From: an uncultured Sunxiuqinia sp.
GTDB taxonomy: Bacteria; Bacteroidota; Bacteroidia; Bacteroidales; Prolixibacteraceae
Reading direction: 5' to 3'
Assembly (NCBI RefSeq): GCF_963678245.1
Contig: NZ_OY782772.1
Location: 434,001-498,000, forward strand
Length of the DNA: 64,000 nucleotides
In this document: in pieces, positions 34,434-43,414 of the stretch
Layout of the letters: every line of letters begins with the position of its first letter
How positions within the stretch are numbered: position 1 is the stretch's first letter
Made by a program: the position numbers and the translations under genes
The notes under the pieces: model-generated
What the model saw: only the letters and a program-made list of their open reading frames with translations
Database searches by the model: none
Told to the model about the DNA's origin: nothing

Positions 34434-37400
34434 ATGAATGACGATAGAGGTTCAATATGGAGAAAATGGGATTTGCATATACATACTCCTTTTTCGGTGT
34501 TAAATAATGGTTTTGGAGAAGACTTTGATAGTTACGTAAAAACCATTTTTAAAAGTGCAATTGATAAGAATATTTCTGCGATTGGAATTACAGATTATTT
34601 TTCAATTGATGGATGCAAGAAAATTATCAATGAATATATCAGCAAAGAAGAAAAACTGAAAGAAATATTTACAAAATCTGAAATCGAACAAGTTCAAAAA
34701 ATACTTATTCTACCAAATATAGAGCTTCGATTACATGATTTAGTCGATGGAAGGAGAATTAATTTTCATGTGATTTTTTCAAATGAAGTTAGTATACGAG
34801 ATATTGAAGAACATTTCTTACATGAACTTGATTTTGTTCATGAATCAATGCCTTTTGAGAAGGATAATACGAGAAAGTTAAAGGAGAGTAACTTAATTGA
34901 ATTAGGAGAAAAGCTACAAAAGGAACAAGGAGAATTTGAAGGCCAAAGTCCTCTATATACAGGAATGCTTACTGCTACTGTTCAGCATAAGGATATCTCA
35001 GAGATTCTACAAGACTCAAGATTCTTAAAAAAGTACTTAATCGGAGTTCCATCTGACGAAGATTTATCAAAAATCAAATGGACTGGTCAAGGTCATATGG
35101 TTAGAAAATCTTTAATTCAAAAGTCTAACTTTTTATTTGCATCAGCCCAGAGTACTATTGAATTTGGCCTTGGTAAGAAGCATAATTCTACTGATGAGTT
35201 TATCGAAGAATTTAAATCATTAAAGCCTTGCATTTGGGGGTCTGATTCACATGACTTTGAGAAGTTGTTCGAACCTGATTTAGAAAGATATTGTTGGATA
35301 AAAGCAGATACAACTTTCGAAGGATTAAGACAAATTATTTTTGAGCCTGAAGAACGGGTTTTCATTGGTAAAAGCCCCCAGTTTATTGATAGTGTAAATA
35401 ATAATCCGACAAAATACTTTAATAAAGTTGTTGTCAAGCCAGTAGATTCATATTCAGGCAAGAATGGAAAATGGTTTGAAAATACAACTATTAATTTCAA
35501 TAGCGGACTATGTGCAATAATTGGTAATAAAGGAAAGGGGAAAAGTGCAATTGCTGACATTCTTGGGTTACTGGGCAATTCAAAAGTCTCAATTACAGAA
35601 AACAAAGATGGATTATTCTCATTTCTGAATAAAAGTAAATTTTGCAAAAAAGGATTTGCGGAAAACTTTAACGCAACACTTTATTGGAATGATGGCACTA
35701 ATAAAACAAGAAACCTTTCTGAAGACATTGATTTTACAGATAATGAAAAAATAAAATATATCCCTCAAAAATTCTTTGAAGATTTATGTTCGACACAAGA
35801 GGACGATAATTTCAGAGAAGAATTGAATAATGTAGTTTTTTCTAGAGTCGATAGTAAATATAAACTAGCAAAGACATCATTTCATGATTTTATTGAGTAT
35901 AAATCAGAGTTGATTACAAATGATATTGAAAGTAGTATAATCAGATTAAAAGAGATTAATTCAACAATAATTGCATTACATCAGAAACAATCACCAGAAT
36001 ATCTTGCATCTATTGAGAATAAAATAAAGGGAAAAAAAGAAGAATTAGCTGCACATCAAAAAATAAAGGAAGAGATAACTGTAATTAAAAATCCTTCTGA
36101 AGACAAACAATTATCTGAAGAACAAAGGGCAAAATCCGAAAGCATATCGAAGATTACAGAACAACAAAATACTATTCAATCTGAAATTGATAAAACTGAG
36201 AAAAAACAAGAACAACTTGAAATAAACAAGTTTGAATTGGAAAGGATTCTTGAGGATATTACGGATTTAGAAGAGAACTTCTCATTATGGAAATCGGAAA
36301 GAAATGAGTTGTTTAAAAAATATGAGTTGAATATTGAAAAACTTGTCAAGTTCAAGGCAGATAAAGAACAAATATCCGTTAAGAAAAATTTGATTGATGC
36401 TGAATTAAAGAAAATTGAAATTATATTATCTAATGAATCTCAAAAAGGCGATGACGGTAATGAATTGAGTTTTTTTATAAAAAAGGAACAGATTTTAAAA
36501 GAAAAATCAAAGCTTGAAGGAGAATTGGAAAAACCATTTAAGGATTTTCATGACTACCAATTAAAGCTTAAAGAATGGGAAACTAAGAAAAAGGAAATTG
36601 AGGGCTCTTCTGATACTCCTAACAGTTTACTATTCTTTCAAAATGAAAAGAATTACATTGAAAATGTTTTAGCACAAGAATTAAAAACCAGTATTACAAC
36701 TAGGAATGATATAGTAAAGGAAATCTTCGAAAAGAAAAGAGAAATTCAAGATATATATAACAACATTAAAAAGTCAATCTCTGATTTATTATCTAAATAT
36801 TCTTCAGACCAAGAAATATCTCTTGAAACTTCATTTGAGTTCGATTCTGAATTTTTCAAATCATTTCATAGAAACTATGTAAACAGATATGGTGCATTCT
36901 ATCAAAAAGACGATAGTTTTCTTCGTGAATTAACTAATAAATACGACTTTGATGAAGAAAATCAAGTTGTTGAATTTCTTAACATGTTAGTTGGACTTGA
37001 AATCCATTTTAAAGAAAATTCTGAGTTGAACTTTTTGAATTATTTATTTTCTTTAGAATATTTAAATCCAAGATACAATTTAAAACTAAACGGAAAGAGT
37101 TTAAGGGAACTCTCACCAGGAGAGAGAGGTGGACTTCTATTAATATTTTATTTAATTCTTGATAAAGACGATAAACCTTTAGTAATAGACCAACCTGAAG
37201 ACAATTTGGATAATCAAAGTGTTAGTGAAATATTAGTGCCTTATATTAGAGAAGCTAAAAAACGCAGACAGATAATTATGGTAACGCACAACCCAAATTT
37301 AGCTGTAGTATCGGATGCAGACCAAATTATTAGAATGAATATTGACAAGGAGAATGATTTTCTTGTTTCTCAAATAAGTGGGGCAATTGAGAATCCATCA

Positions 37401-37481
37401 ATAAATAAAGCAATAGTTGATATACTTGAAGGTAAAATGAAGGCCTTTAATAATAGAAGATTAAAATATCAAGACAATTAA
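34434..37481 (+). CDS. PHP-domain SMC-like ATPase (TrlF-type)
   Basis: This 1015-residue protein begins with a PHP phosphoesterase domain (DLHIHTPFS at residues 13-21, AIGITDYF, and GSDSHDFEKLF near residue 263). It continues with an SMC/RecF-like ATPase: Walker A GNKGKGKS at 364-371, a coiled coil from about 490 to 790, ABC signature LSPGE at 893-897, Walker B PLVIDQPEDNLD and the switch His in VTHNPNLAV. Such PHP-ATPase fusions (annotated TrlF family) occur in defence islands and probably sense DNA ends or structures and cleave nucleic acid. That activity is inferred. The gene stands alone, with a spacer on each side. Confidence 0.82.
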   Translation: MNDDRGSIWRKWDLHIHTPFSVLNNGFGEDFDSYVKTIFKSAIDKNISAIGITDYFSIDGCKKIINEYISKEEKLKEIFTKSEIEQVQKILILPNIELRLHDLVDGRRINFHVIFSNEVSIRDIEEHFLHELDFVHESMPFEKDNTRKLKESNLIELGEKLQKEQGEFEGQSPLYTGMLTATVQHKDISEILQDSRFLKKYLIGVPSDEDLSKIKWTGQGHMVRKSLIQKSNFLFASAQSTIEFGLGKKHNSTDEFIEEFKSLKPCIWGSDSHDFEKLFEPDLERYCWIKADTTFEGLRQIIFEPEERVFIGKSPQFIDSVNNNPTKYFNKVVVKPVDSYSGKNGKWFENTTINFNSGLCAIIGNKGKGKSAIADILGLLGNSKVSITENKDGLFSFLNKSKFCKKGFAENFNATLYWNDGTNKTRNLSEDIDFTDNEKIKYIPQKFFEDLCSTQEDDNFREELNNVVFSRVDSKYKLAKTSFHDFIEYKSELITNDIESSIIRLKEINSTIIALHQKQSPEYLASIENKIKGKKEELAAHQKIKEEITVIKNPSEDKQLSEEQRAKSESISKITEQQNTIQSEIDKTEKKQEQLEINKFELERILEDITDLEENFSLWKSERNELFKKYELNIEKLVKFKADKEQISVKKNLIDAELKKIEIILSNESQKGDDGNELSFFIKKEQILKEKSKLEGELEKPFKDFHDYQLKLKEWETKKKEIEGSSDTPNSLLFFQNEKNYIENVLAQELKTSITTRNDIVKEIFEKKREIQDIYNNIKKSISDLLSKYSSDQEISLETSFEFDSEFFKSFHRNYVNRYGAFYQKDDSFLRELTNKYDFDEENQVVEFLNMLVGLEIHFKENSELNFLNYLFSLEYLNPRYNLKLNGKSLRELSPGERGGLLLIFYLILDKDDKPLVIDQPEDNLDNQSVSEILVPYIREAKKRRQIIMVTHNPNLAVVSDADQIIRMNIDKENDFLVSQISGAIENPSINKAIVDILEGKMKAFNNRRLKYQDN

Positions 37482-37795
37482 ATATGCTTAGCTATTCCAT
37501 CCCCTCGCTCTCAGGTACATTTGGCATTCCCGTAAGGCTTGCCCTTAATCCCAAAATGCCAAAAGAGCCTTCAAACCCTTCCCGCTCTAACACACGGAGA
37601 GAGCGACAGAGCTTAATTGAGCTGATTGAGGTTGAAATGAATCAAGGCCAGCGTACAACACGCAATATACGTAAGCCGGGAGATGTGGGTAATTTAAACT
37701 TTTGTACATTTATTAAAAATCACAACGGTTTGACAAGTTGGAGCTTCGAAATCCCGGCCTCCGCATATTGCCACCGTTATGCAAAATATTAAAAG
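37482..37795. other. GC-richer non-coding spacer
   Basis: A 102-codon frame starts at 37484 but looks non-coding (many Pro, Ser and Arg, no conserved pattern). The base composition is clearly richer in G and C than the genes on both sides. The spacer ends in CCACCGTTATGC just before the retron unit, and it has the same character as those at 40257, 42295, 43961 and 45009. Confidence 0.5.
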
Positions 37796-38653
37796 ATGAG
37801 CAGTGACATTATAAATAGAGCAGCTGATAGAATCGATGAAAATGATTTTACTAGATTAACTAGCCTTCATTTGGACCATATATGGTTGACTTATGAACCT
37901 CTAGCTCTATTTCAATTATGGTGCCTTTCAGATAATGAAGAACAAAAAAATATTATTGAATTTTTGATTAAAAATTTCTCTTATATAGACGGGCGCAGAT
38001 TATCTGAAGGGAGTCAGTTAATAGCGAATCACATTGAGAATGAATGGGATTTAAATGCAGCAAATACATTTCTTTTGGCTACGTGCGATGATAGAAAACC
38101 TGATGGCTCACAAGCATTAATACAGAATCTTAAAAACAAATTTTCTTTCAATTGGAAAGAATCCAATTTTTTCAACTCTTTACCTATTGGTGCCAATGAA
38201 ATTCCTGCTGATTCAAATGTTATCCTAGTTGATGACTTTATTGGTACGGGTGATACAATTTCTCGTAAGCTTGACTATTTAAACAAAACAATCGAAGAAC
38301 GCAGTTTAAAAGGAGTTTCTATAAAAATTGTTAGTTTGGCTTCAATGAAGTTTTCAATTGAAGTTTTAGATAAACTTGATGTTGAATATTTCAGCGTACA
38401 TTGGTTAAATAAAGGTATAAGTGAGCTTGTTTCTGATGAAAAGAAAGAAATAGCGACCAAATCTATGGAAGAGCTGGAAAAAAAATTAAAAAAGAATTAT
38501 CATGGTAAGCAAATTCCAAACTTTGGTTACAAAAAGTCAGAGAGTTTATTTGCTTTGGAATCTAACAATATACCGAACAATGTATTTCCAATCTTTTGGT
38601 GGCCCTTTTTAAAAGGAGGTATTCCTCGGAAAACTATATTTAAACGAGTATGA
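37796..38653 (+). CDS. phosphoribosyltransferase-like retron accessory protein
   Basis: This 285-residue protein has the PRTase PRPP-binding loop VILVDDFIGTGDT at residues 142-154 (two acidic residues followed by GTGDT). Around it are the usual alternating strands and helices (SIKIVSLASMKF in the next strand). PRTase-like proteins paired with a winged-helix protein are the accessory genes of type III retrons. Its stop overlaps the next gene's start as ATGA. It is probably the toxic effector held in check by the retron RNA-DNA and reverse transcriptase, though its substrate is unknown. Confidence 0.8.
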   Translation: MSSDIINRAADRIDENDFTRLTSLHLDHIWLTYEPLALFQLWCLSDNEEQKNIIEFLIKNFSYIDGRRLSEGSQLIANHIENEWDLNAANTFLLATCDDRKPDGSQALIQNLKNKFSFNWKESNFFNSLPIGANEIPADSNVILVDDFIGTGDTISRKLDYLNKTIEERSLKGVSIKIVSLASMKFSIEVLDKLDVEYFSVHWLNKGISELVSDEKKEIATKSMEELEKKLKKNYHGKQIPNFGYKKSESLFALESNNIPNNVFPIFWWPFLKGGIPRKTIFKRV

Positions 38654-39012
38654 TGAAATTCTATAGTGAAGATATCGAGTTTGTTAAAGAACTTTTTGAA
38701 AAAAAGCAAGTTAACTTGTACCTCTTTCATGAGAAGTACTTACTCTCTCCTGCACAATTAGCTCGTACGATAAAAAAGTTTTTAGAAGAAGAAGTTGTCG
38801 AATTAAATAATGATAAAGTCTCTTTAACCCCAAAAGGGGAAAGATGGATTATTTGTAACAGAAAAGCCTTATTTCTTAATGAGAAAAAGAAATATTGGAA
38901 AGAAGTTCCTGTTGAAATGAAACAGGAATCGATTGGGATAAATGAATTTTATAAACCAAATAGAAACAAATTAGATACAGAATTATTCAAAAATATTGAG
39001 GATGGGAAATGA
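38650..39012 (+). CDS. winged-helix retron accessory protein
   Basis: This 120-residue protein looks like a winged helix: FVKELFEKKQVNLYLFHEKY, then LSPAQLARTIKKFLEEEVVE as the recognition part and NNDKVSLTPKGERWII as the wing. It is translationally coupled to the PRTase-like gene (ATGA overlap). Its last four codons (Glu-Asp-Gly-Lys) are exactly the retron a1 repeat, so the structural RNA starts inside this gene. It may bind the msDNA or regulate the operon. Confidence 0.75.
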   Translation: MMKFYSEDIEFVKELFEKKQVNLYLFHEKYLLSPAQLARTIKKFLEEEVVELNNDKVSLTPKGERWIICNRKALFLNEKKKYWKEVPVEMKQESIGINEFYKPNRNKLDTELFKNIEDGK

Positions 39013-39175
39013 AACTAGCACGTTGGGGTGTATTCGCCCCGTTGAATAACGCTATAGTTAACCACACTAGTGCCTTTCAGGCACTAGTGTAGTTCCTAAC
39101 GGAACTACACTACTAAATTACTGCGTAAATTTAGTAGTAGGAATGAATTACAATGAAAGTAGTTTTCCCATCCTC
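38998..39175 (+). ncRNA. retron msr-msd RNA
   Basis: The 12-base a1 (GAGGATGGGAAA, 38998-39009) pairs perfectly with a2 (TTTCCCATCCTC, 39164-39175). An AGC at 39017-39019 shortly after a1 could hold the branching G (39018). Then follow a 6-bp stem GGGGTG/CGCCCC (39025-39040), a small TAAC/GTTA stem, and three hairpins that probably form the msd. These are ACACTAGTGCCT/AGGCACTAGTGT with a 3-base loop (39064-39090), GTAGTTCC/GGAACTAC (39089-39108) and CTACTAAATT/AATTTAGTAG (39110-39137). The reverse transcriptase gene begins 17 bases after a2. The msr/msd boundary is inferred. Confidence 0.88.
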
Positions 39176-39191
39176 TTTTTAAAATAAGGAA

Positions 39192-40256
39192 ATGAATGAT
39201 ACTCAACATATAGAAATAGGTAATTGGAAATCTTATATTACTGAAAATATAAGGGGGAAAATTACTCAAAGGGCTATATCCGCTTACGTTGAGAATCTTG
39301 TATTAAGAGATACAGTTGTAATCATTGATTTCAAGCATTTAGCACAATTACTTGGGATAGATAAGCATGTCTTAGCTTCCATAGTAAATGGTTCTAAAGC
39401 GTTTTATTACAACTTTGAAATCCCGAAAAGGAATGATGGAAAAAGAGAGATATCGGCTCCATACCCTGTATTATTAAGTGCCCAACGATGGATATATGAG
39501 CATATATTAATAAAACAACCATTACATGAAAGTAGTAAAGGGTTTGTTAAAGCAACTTCAATAGTTGATAATGCTAGACGTCACCTGAATCAGAAGTATT
39601 TGTTAAAAATGGATATTAAAGACTTTTTCCCTTCTATTCAAATCAATCGTGTAATGTCTGTGTTTCGCGTTTTGGGGTATACGAAAAAAATATCATACTA
39701 TTTGGCTTCAATATGTTGTTTAGATGGTGTTCTACCGCAAGGTGCTGCAACAAGCCCTTGTTTAAGTAATATAATTGCTAAACGACTTGATTATCGGCTA
39801 AACGGGCTTGCAAAAAAATTCGACCTTATATATACAAGATATGCAGATGACTTTACATTTTCAGGCAATAGGATTTCATTGGGAATCATAGGATATATTA
39901 ATTCCATTGTATCAGATGAAGGATTTAAAATAAATGAAAATAAAACAAAGCTAATTGGTGAAAAAAGCCAGAAAATTGTAACTGGAATATCAATTTCATC
40001 AGGAAAACTAACTATTCCTAAAAAAACAAAACGAGAAGTTAGAAAGAATATTCATTACATTCTGAAAAATGGTTTATTTGAGCATCAAAAAAATATTAAT
40101 TCAAATGACCCTATTTATGTTGAGCGGTTATTAGGATTCTTATTCTTTTGGCTTTCGGTTGAGCCTGAAAATGATTTTATTAAAAACTCAATTGAAAAAC
40201 TAAAGATATATTCTAAAATGCTTGATGATGAAAATACTTTGCATTTGTATAAGTAA
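39192..40256 (+). CDS. retron reverse transcriptase
   Basis: This 354-residue RNA-directed DNA polymerase would copy the msd to make msDNA. Retron hallmarks are the NAxxH motif (NARRH, residues 127-131), LKMDIKDFFPSI in the first catalytic block, LPQGAATSPCLSN, the catalytic YADD (217-220) and the VTG motif (263-265, KIVTGISISSGKL). There is no maturase or endonuclease domain, so it is not a group II intron protein. It is preceded by the matching structured RNA and by two accessory genes on the same strand. Confidence 0.92.
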   Translation: MNDTQHIEIGNWKSYITENIRGKITQRAISAYVENLVLRDTVVIIDFKHLAQLLGIDKHVLASIVNGSKAFYYNFEIPKRNDGKREISAPYPVLLSAQRWIYEHILIKQPLHESSKGFVKATSIVDNARRHLNQKYLLKMDIKDFFPSIQINRVMSVFRVLGYTKKISYYLASICCLDGVLPQGAATSPCLSNIIAKRLDYRLNGLAKKFDLIYTRYADDFTFSGNRISLGIIGYINSIVSDEGFKINENKTKLIGEKSQKIVTGISISSGKLTIPKKTKREVRKNIHYILKNGLFEHQKNINSNDPIYVERLLGFLFFWLSVEPENDFIKNSIEKLKIYSKMLDDENTLHLYK

Positions 40257-40599
40257 TGGCAGGTAAAGTGCTAAATATTAAGGGTTTTAGCCCGATTCGA
40301 CTTTCGTGAAATTTGACAGGAAAGTGGCACGCAATCTGTCACTACTCATACAATTTACCGTCAGACTGTCTAAAAAGCATGTTGGCAAGTTATAGGAATA
40401 TGCTTGTAAAGGGACAAAATTATAACCCTCCAACACATTATATGTTCTTAGATGAAAAAAGAAGATTGGGATTGGTAAAAAGGTTAAAAAAACAAATAAC
40501 TAAATTTGAAATTCAACCCGAGCAACTCGGATTTACAACTGCTTGAATTAGTGGCAAGTAACTTTGACGTTAGTCGGAAGCAAAAAAAGACACTGCACA
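40257..40599. other. spacer with a possible gene remnant
   Basis: The spacer between the retron and the PLD gene holds a frame from 40313 to 40546 with no proper start (TTG). Its last 50 residues (NYNPPTHYMFLDEKRRLGLV, then KRLKKQITKFEIQPEQLGFTTA split over the end) look like real protein. It may be the tail of a lost gene. I cannot name it. The rest is non-coding. Confidence 0.4.
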
Positions 40600-42294
40600 A
40601 TGAAAGCTAAATTTTTAGGACACGGACTTGATACAGAAAATGAATTCAATGTTGGAAAACAACTTGCTGTTTCGTTTGCTAGTCCTAAATATGATACTTT
40701 TTATGGTTTTGTTGCATTTGCTGCAATTTCAGGAGTAAGATTGTTGGCTCCATACATTAAAAAGGCTCAAGAGAATTATAAACAGATTCGCTTTTTTATT
40801 GGAGTTGATAATAGAGGAACATCAAAAGAAGCTCTTGAACAACTAATTAATGAGAATATTGAAACCTACATTTATCACGATACAAGAGAATTTATAACGT
40901 ATCATCCAAAATTATTCATTTTTGAGGGCGAAAAACATACCCGTATTATTATGGGTTCTTCAAATCTTACAAGTTCCGGAATTAAGAATAACATTGAGGC
41001 TTCTATTCAGCTTGACTTTTTTACTAATACTGATAACCAAGGGAAAAAAGTACTCGGAGAGATTAAAGGATATTTTGAGGATTTATTAAATCTCTCTTCG
41101 ACTAAACTCAAATTACTTGACAACAAATTACTCAAAGAACTTATAAGTCAAAACTTACTTTTTAATCAGTCAAAGCGTGGAGATAAAACAACTGAACCAA
41201 AGTCTATTGATGGTTCAAAAGAAAATGACCAAGATGAAAGTATTGAAGTTTCAGAGTTTGATTTAGATTCAGGAATAGAACAAAAACATTTAAAATCAAA
41301 AACAAGAGAACGTCATTTTACAGCATATGATTATGAAAGATTTGAGATTTTACTTGAACGATATGTAATCTATAAAAGAGATGTCAGTCCATCAGGAATT
41401 GTAAGTAAGCACCCTGAAACTGATGAGGAAAGAGAATTATTCCGTTGGTATCAGAAAATGAATGCTCTCTACAACGAAAACGAGTTGCCACACGACATAG
41501 TGGATAGATTAAAAAGTGTTGATTTCCCATTTGCAGGTGTCGGCAGGTTGAGAAAAAGATTAATTAAATGGGATAAGGATTTTGAAAAACTCGTTGACTA
41601 TAAAAATAAAGTCAACCCAAATAGCAATTTTATTCATGTTCCACAATTTACTGACAAATCAAATCCTTATTATAAATTAGGTATTTGGTGTGCATATCAA
41701 AAACAACGCAGAAAGGGTAATGAAAACTATCCTCCACCTTGGACAAAGCATGAAGAGGATAAAATGAATTCGATTAATTTTGTTTGGGAGCCATCTCATG
41801 CAGGTGGTAGGTCTTCAGATGATGAATGGACGGATAATTTAGTTACTTTGGAAAAATATTATAGCAAAAAGGTTAATTACAAAACTGTACCATCTCAAAA
41901 AACAAGAGTCGGGCATTGGTTAAATGACCAAATGACATTTAAGGTGAGACAGGAAAGAGAGAATAGAACCGATTTGATAAGTCCAATTAGGATTGAGTTG
42001 CTTGGTGATTTACTTGCGAGAAATGGTATAGAATGGGAATGGGAAAAGCAAAAGCATCGAGAAGGTATTGAGAAGAAATTGAATAGTTGGAGGAAAACTC
42101 AAGAATTAGATAAAATTGGAAAAAACAACTATTTAACTGACAAAGAAAAGAAAGAAATCAAAAAAATGCGTGATGATGTGGCTCAATTAAGAAGTCAAAG
42201 TAAAAGATGGAATAATGACAAACATAGATGGAAATATGAATTTTTGGATAAGGCAGGATTTCCGTATGACAAAAAAAACAATGCCAGCCCCTAA
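40600..42294 (+). CDS. PLD-family nuclease with helicase-associated domains
   Basis: This 564-residue protein starts with a phospholipase D-like nuclease domain. The catalytic His102-x-Lys104 lies in YHPKLFIFEG and is followed by IIMGSSNLTSSGIKNN, the NgoFVII/HKD nuclease pattern. From about residue 230 it carries regions like the helicase-associated (HA) domain (VGRLRKRLIKWDKDFEKLVD; LGIWCAYQKQRRKG; VGHWLNDQMTFKVRQERENR). A helicase itself is absent. I chose the ATG at 40600 over a TTG at 40564. Such PLD proteins act as effectors or restriction nucleases in defence loci, and that is the likely role here. Confidence 0.75.
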   Translation: MKAKFLGHGLDTENEFNVGKQLAVSFASPKYDTFYGFVAFAAISGVRLLAPYIKKAQENYKQIRFFIGVDNRGTSKEALEQLINENIETYIYHDTREFITYHPKLFIFEGEKHTRIIMGSSNLTSSGIKNNIEASIQLDFFTNTDNQGKKVLGEIKGYFEDLLNLSSTKLKLLDNKLLKELISQNLLFNQSKRGDKTTEPKSIDGSKENDQDESIEVSEFDLDSGIEQKHLKSKTRERHFTAYDYERFEILLERYVIYKRDVSPSGIVSKHPETDEERELFRWYQKMNALYNENELPHDIVDRLKSVDFPFAGVGRLRKRLIKWDKDFEKLVDYKNKVNPNSNFIHVPQFTDKSNPYYKLGIWCAYQKQRRKGNENYPPPWTKHEEDKMNSINFVWEPSHAGGRSSDDEWTDNLVTLEKYYSKKVNYKTVPSQKTRVGHWLNDQMTFKVRQERENRTDLISPIRIELLGDLLARNGIEWEWEKQKHREGIEKKLNSWRKTQELDKIGKNNYLTDKEKKEIKKMRDDVAQLRSQSKRWNNDKHRWKYEFLDKAGFPYDKKNNASP

Positions 42295-42463
42295 CATTTT
42301 GTATATTCCATAGGGGTTTTCGGGCTATTCAGCTTTTATCAAACTAAGGTGTAACGGTCGACAGGAACGCTCTCCGAAATCCGCCCCGCAACATGTACCA
42401 ACCGTTATAGCGGAAGCTTAAAAAAACGACACTACCAATTAAAAAAACTTAAACAATAACATT
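42295..42463. other. GC-richer non-coding spacer
   Basis: The spacer starts at the stop of the PLD gene (CCCCTAACATTTTGTATA) and runs to CAACCGTTATAGCGG before the next unit. It contains no gene. The character matches the other cargo spacers. Confidence 0.45.
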
Positions 42464-43399
42464 ATGAGCCATAATCTATTTCTTGGAATGTATACTTTTG
42501 GAATAAAAAAGTTAAATACACCAGACTCAAAAAGAATCGAGATAAATGATTTTTTGAGTAATGCTTACCCAGATGATGACAATAAGTTTACAAAAGGTTT
42601 TGTACAAAATCTAATCTATCTGATAGATGAAAAGACTTATAAAAATGAAAGAAATACCCATGGAGCAATCTTAGAAGAAAAATCTATTAATTCTTCTCGG
42701 AGAATATTAGATATCCTAATTGATGGTGGGACAACAGGAATAAAACAGTTTATTATAGATGAATCAGGAAAAAAAAGAATTTTATCAGATAGTGAGATTG
42801 TTGGTCCAAAATTTTATGCAAGAATTTGGATGCCTGCAAATACCAAAACAGGTTATCTATTCATTCAAAAATATGGTTCCTTTTCCATTAAACCAATCTT
42901 CGATGATATAATCAAGGATGTTTTAAAATCCAAAGGATATAACATTATAAATAACTCTATTAAAGCAACCACAACAAAAGCCAGACAAAAAGAATTCCTG
43001 AAGCGGTCAACAATTAGAGATATAGTAATTGTAAGCAATAGAAGTAGCCATGAAACTGGAGCAGCTGATGCTGCAAGTGCGGAAATAAGATTAAAAAACA
43101 TCATAACTCAAAAAAATAAAGTTGTTGGAAAAACAGATATGGAAGCCGCTCTAAAGAATCATGGCTTTTCAATAGGACGAAGGGACTATGATATAAAAGC
43201 TACCTATCAAAATAAAATTGATGATTTTAAAGAAGAAAGAACAATAATGTTAGATAGTAGTGAGGAAACTATTAATGTCATCCCGAACATATTAATTCCC
43301 CAAAGTTGTATTGATGCAGATAATTATCCAATTTTCAGCAAAATGCAAGACTTTGTTGACAAAGAAATGATACAAGTTAAAAAGGAAGCAAAAATTTAA
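42464..43399 (+). CDS. unknown protein, first gene of a two-gene unit
   Basis: I do not recognise this 311-residue protein. It is soluble and mixed alpha/beta, with an N-terminal FLGMYTFGIKKLNTPDSKRI, a central strand pair ARIWMPANTKTGYLFIQKYG, and a basic segment KATTTKARQKEFLKRSTIRD near residue 175. The basic segment could contact nucleic acid. It is followed 15 bases later by a four-helix membrane protein. The pairing recalls Kiwa (KwaB about 310 residues with membrane KwaA), but the order is reversed and I see no sequence proof. Confidence 0.62.
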   Translation: MSHNLFLGMYTFGIKKLNTPDSKRIEINDFLSNAYPDDDNKFTKGFVQNLIYLIDEKTYKNERNTHGAILEEKSINSSRRILDILIDGGTTGIKQFIIDESGKKRILSDSEIVGPKFYARIWMPANTKTGYLFIQKYGSFSIKPIFDDIIKDVLKSKGYNIINNSIKATTTKARQKEFLKRSTIRDIVIVSNRSSHETGAADAASAEIRLKNIITQKNKVVGKTDMEAALKNHGFSIGRRDYDIKATYQNKIDDFKEERTIMLDSSEETINVIPNILIPQSCIDADNYPIFSKMQDFVDKEMIQVKKEAKI

Positions 43400-43414
43400 T
43401 CTAAATCCAATAGA

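Noticed and set aside
35117-35647. A 176-codon minus-strand frame inside the PHP-ATPase gene
   Set aside because: It lies wholly within the well-supported PHP/Walker A coding region; the reverse frame has no recognisable domain.
37484-37792. A 102-codon plus-strand frame between the PHP-ATPase and the retron genes
   Set aside because: Residue use is unlike the neighbouring proteins (many Pro, Ser and Arg), it has no recognisable pattern, and its sequence has the character of the non-coding spacers seen elsewhere in the cargo.
39004-39190. Diversity-generating element or group II intron around the reverse transcriptase
   Set aside because: There is no variable/template repeat pair, no intron domain V and no maturase domain; NAxxH, VTG and the a1/a2 repeats point to a retron.
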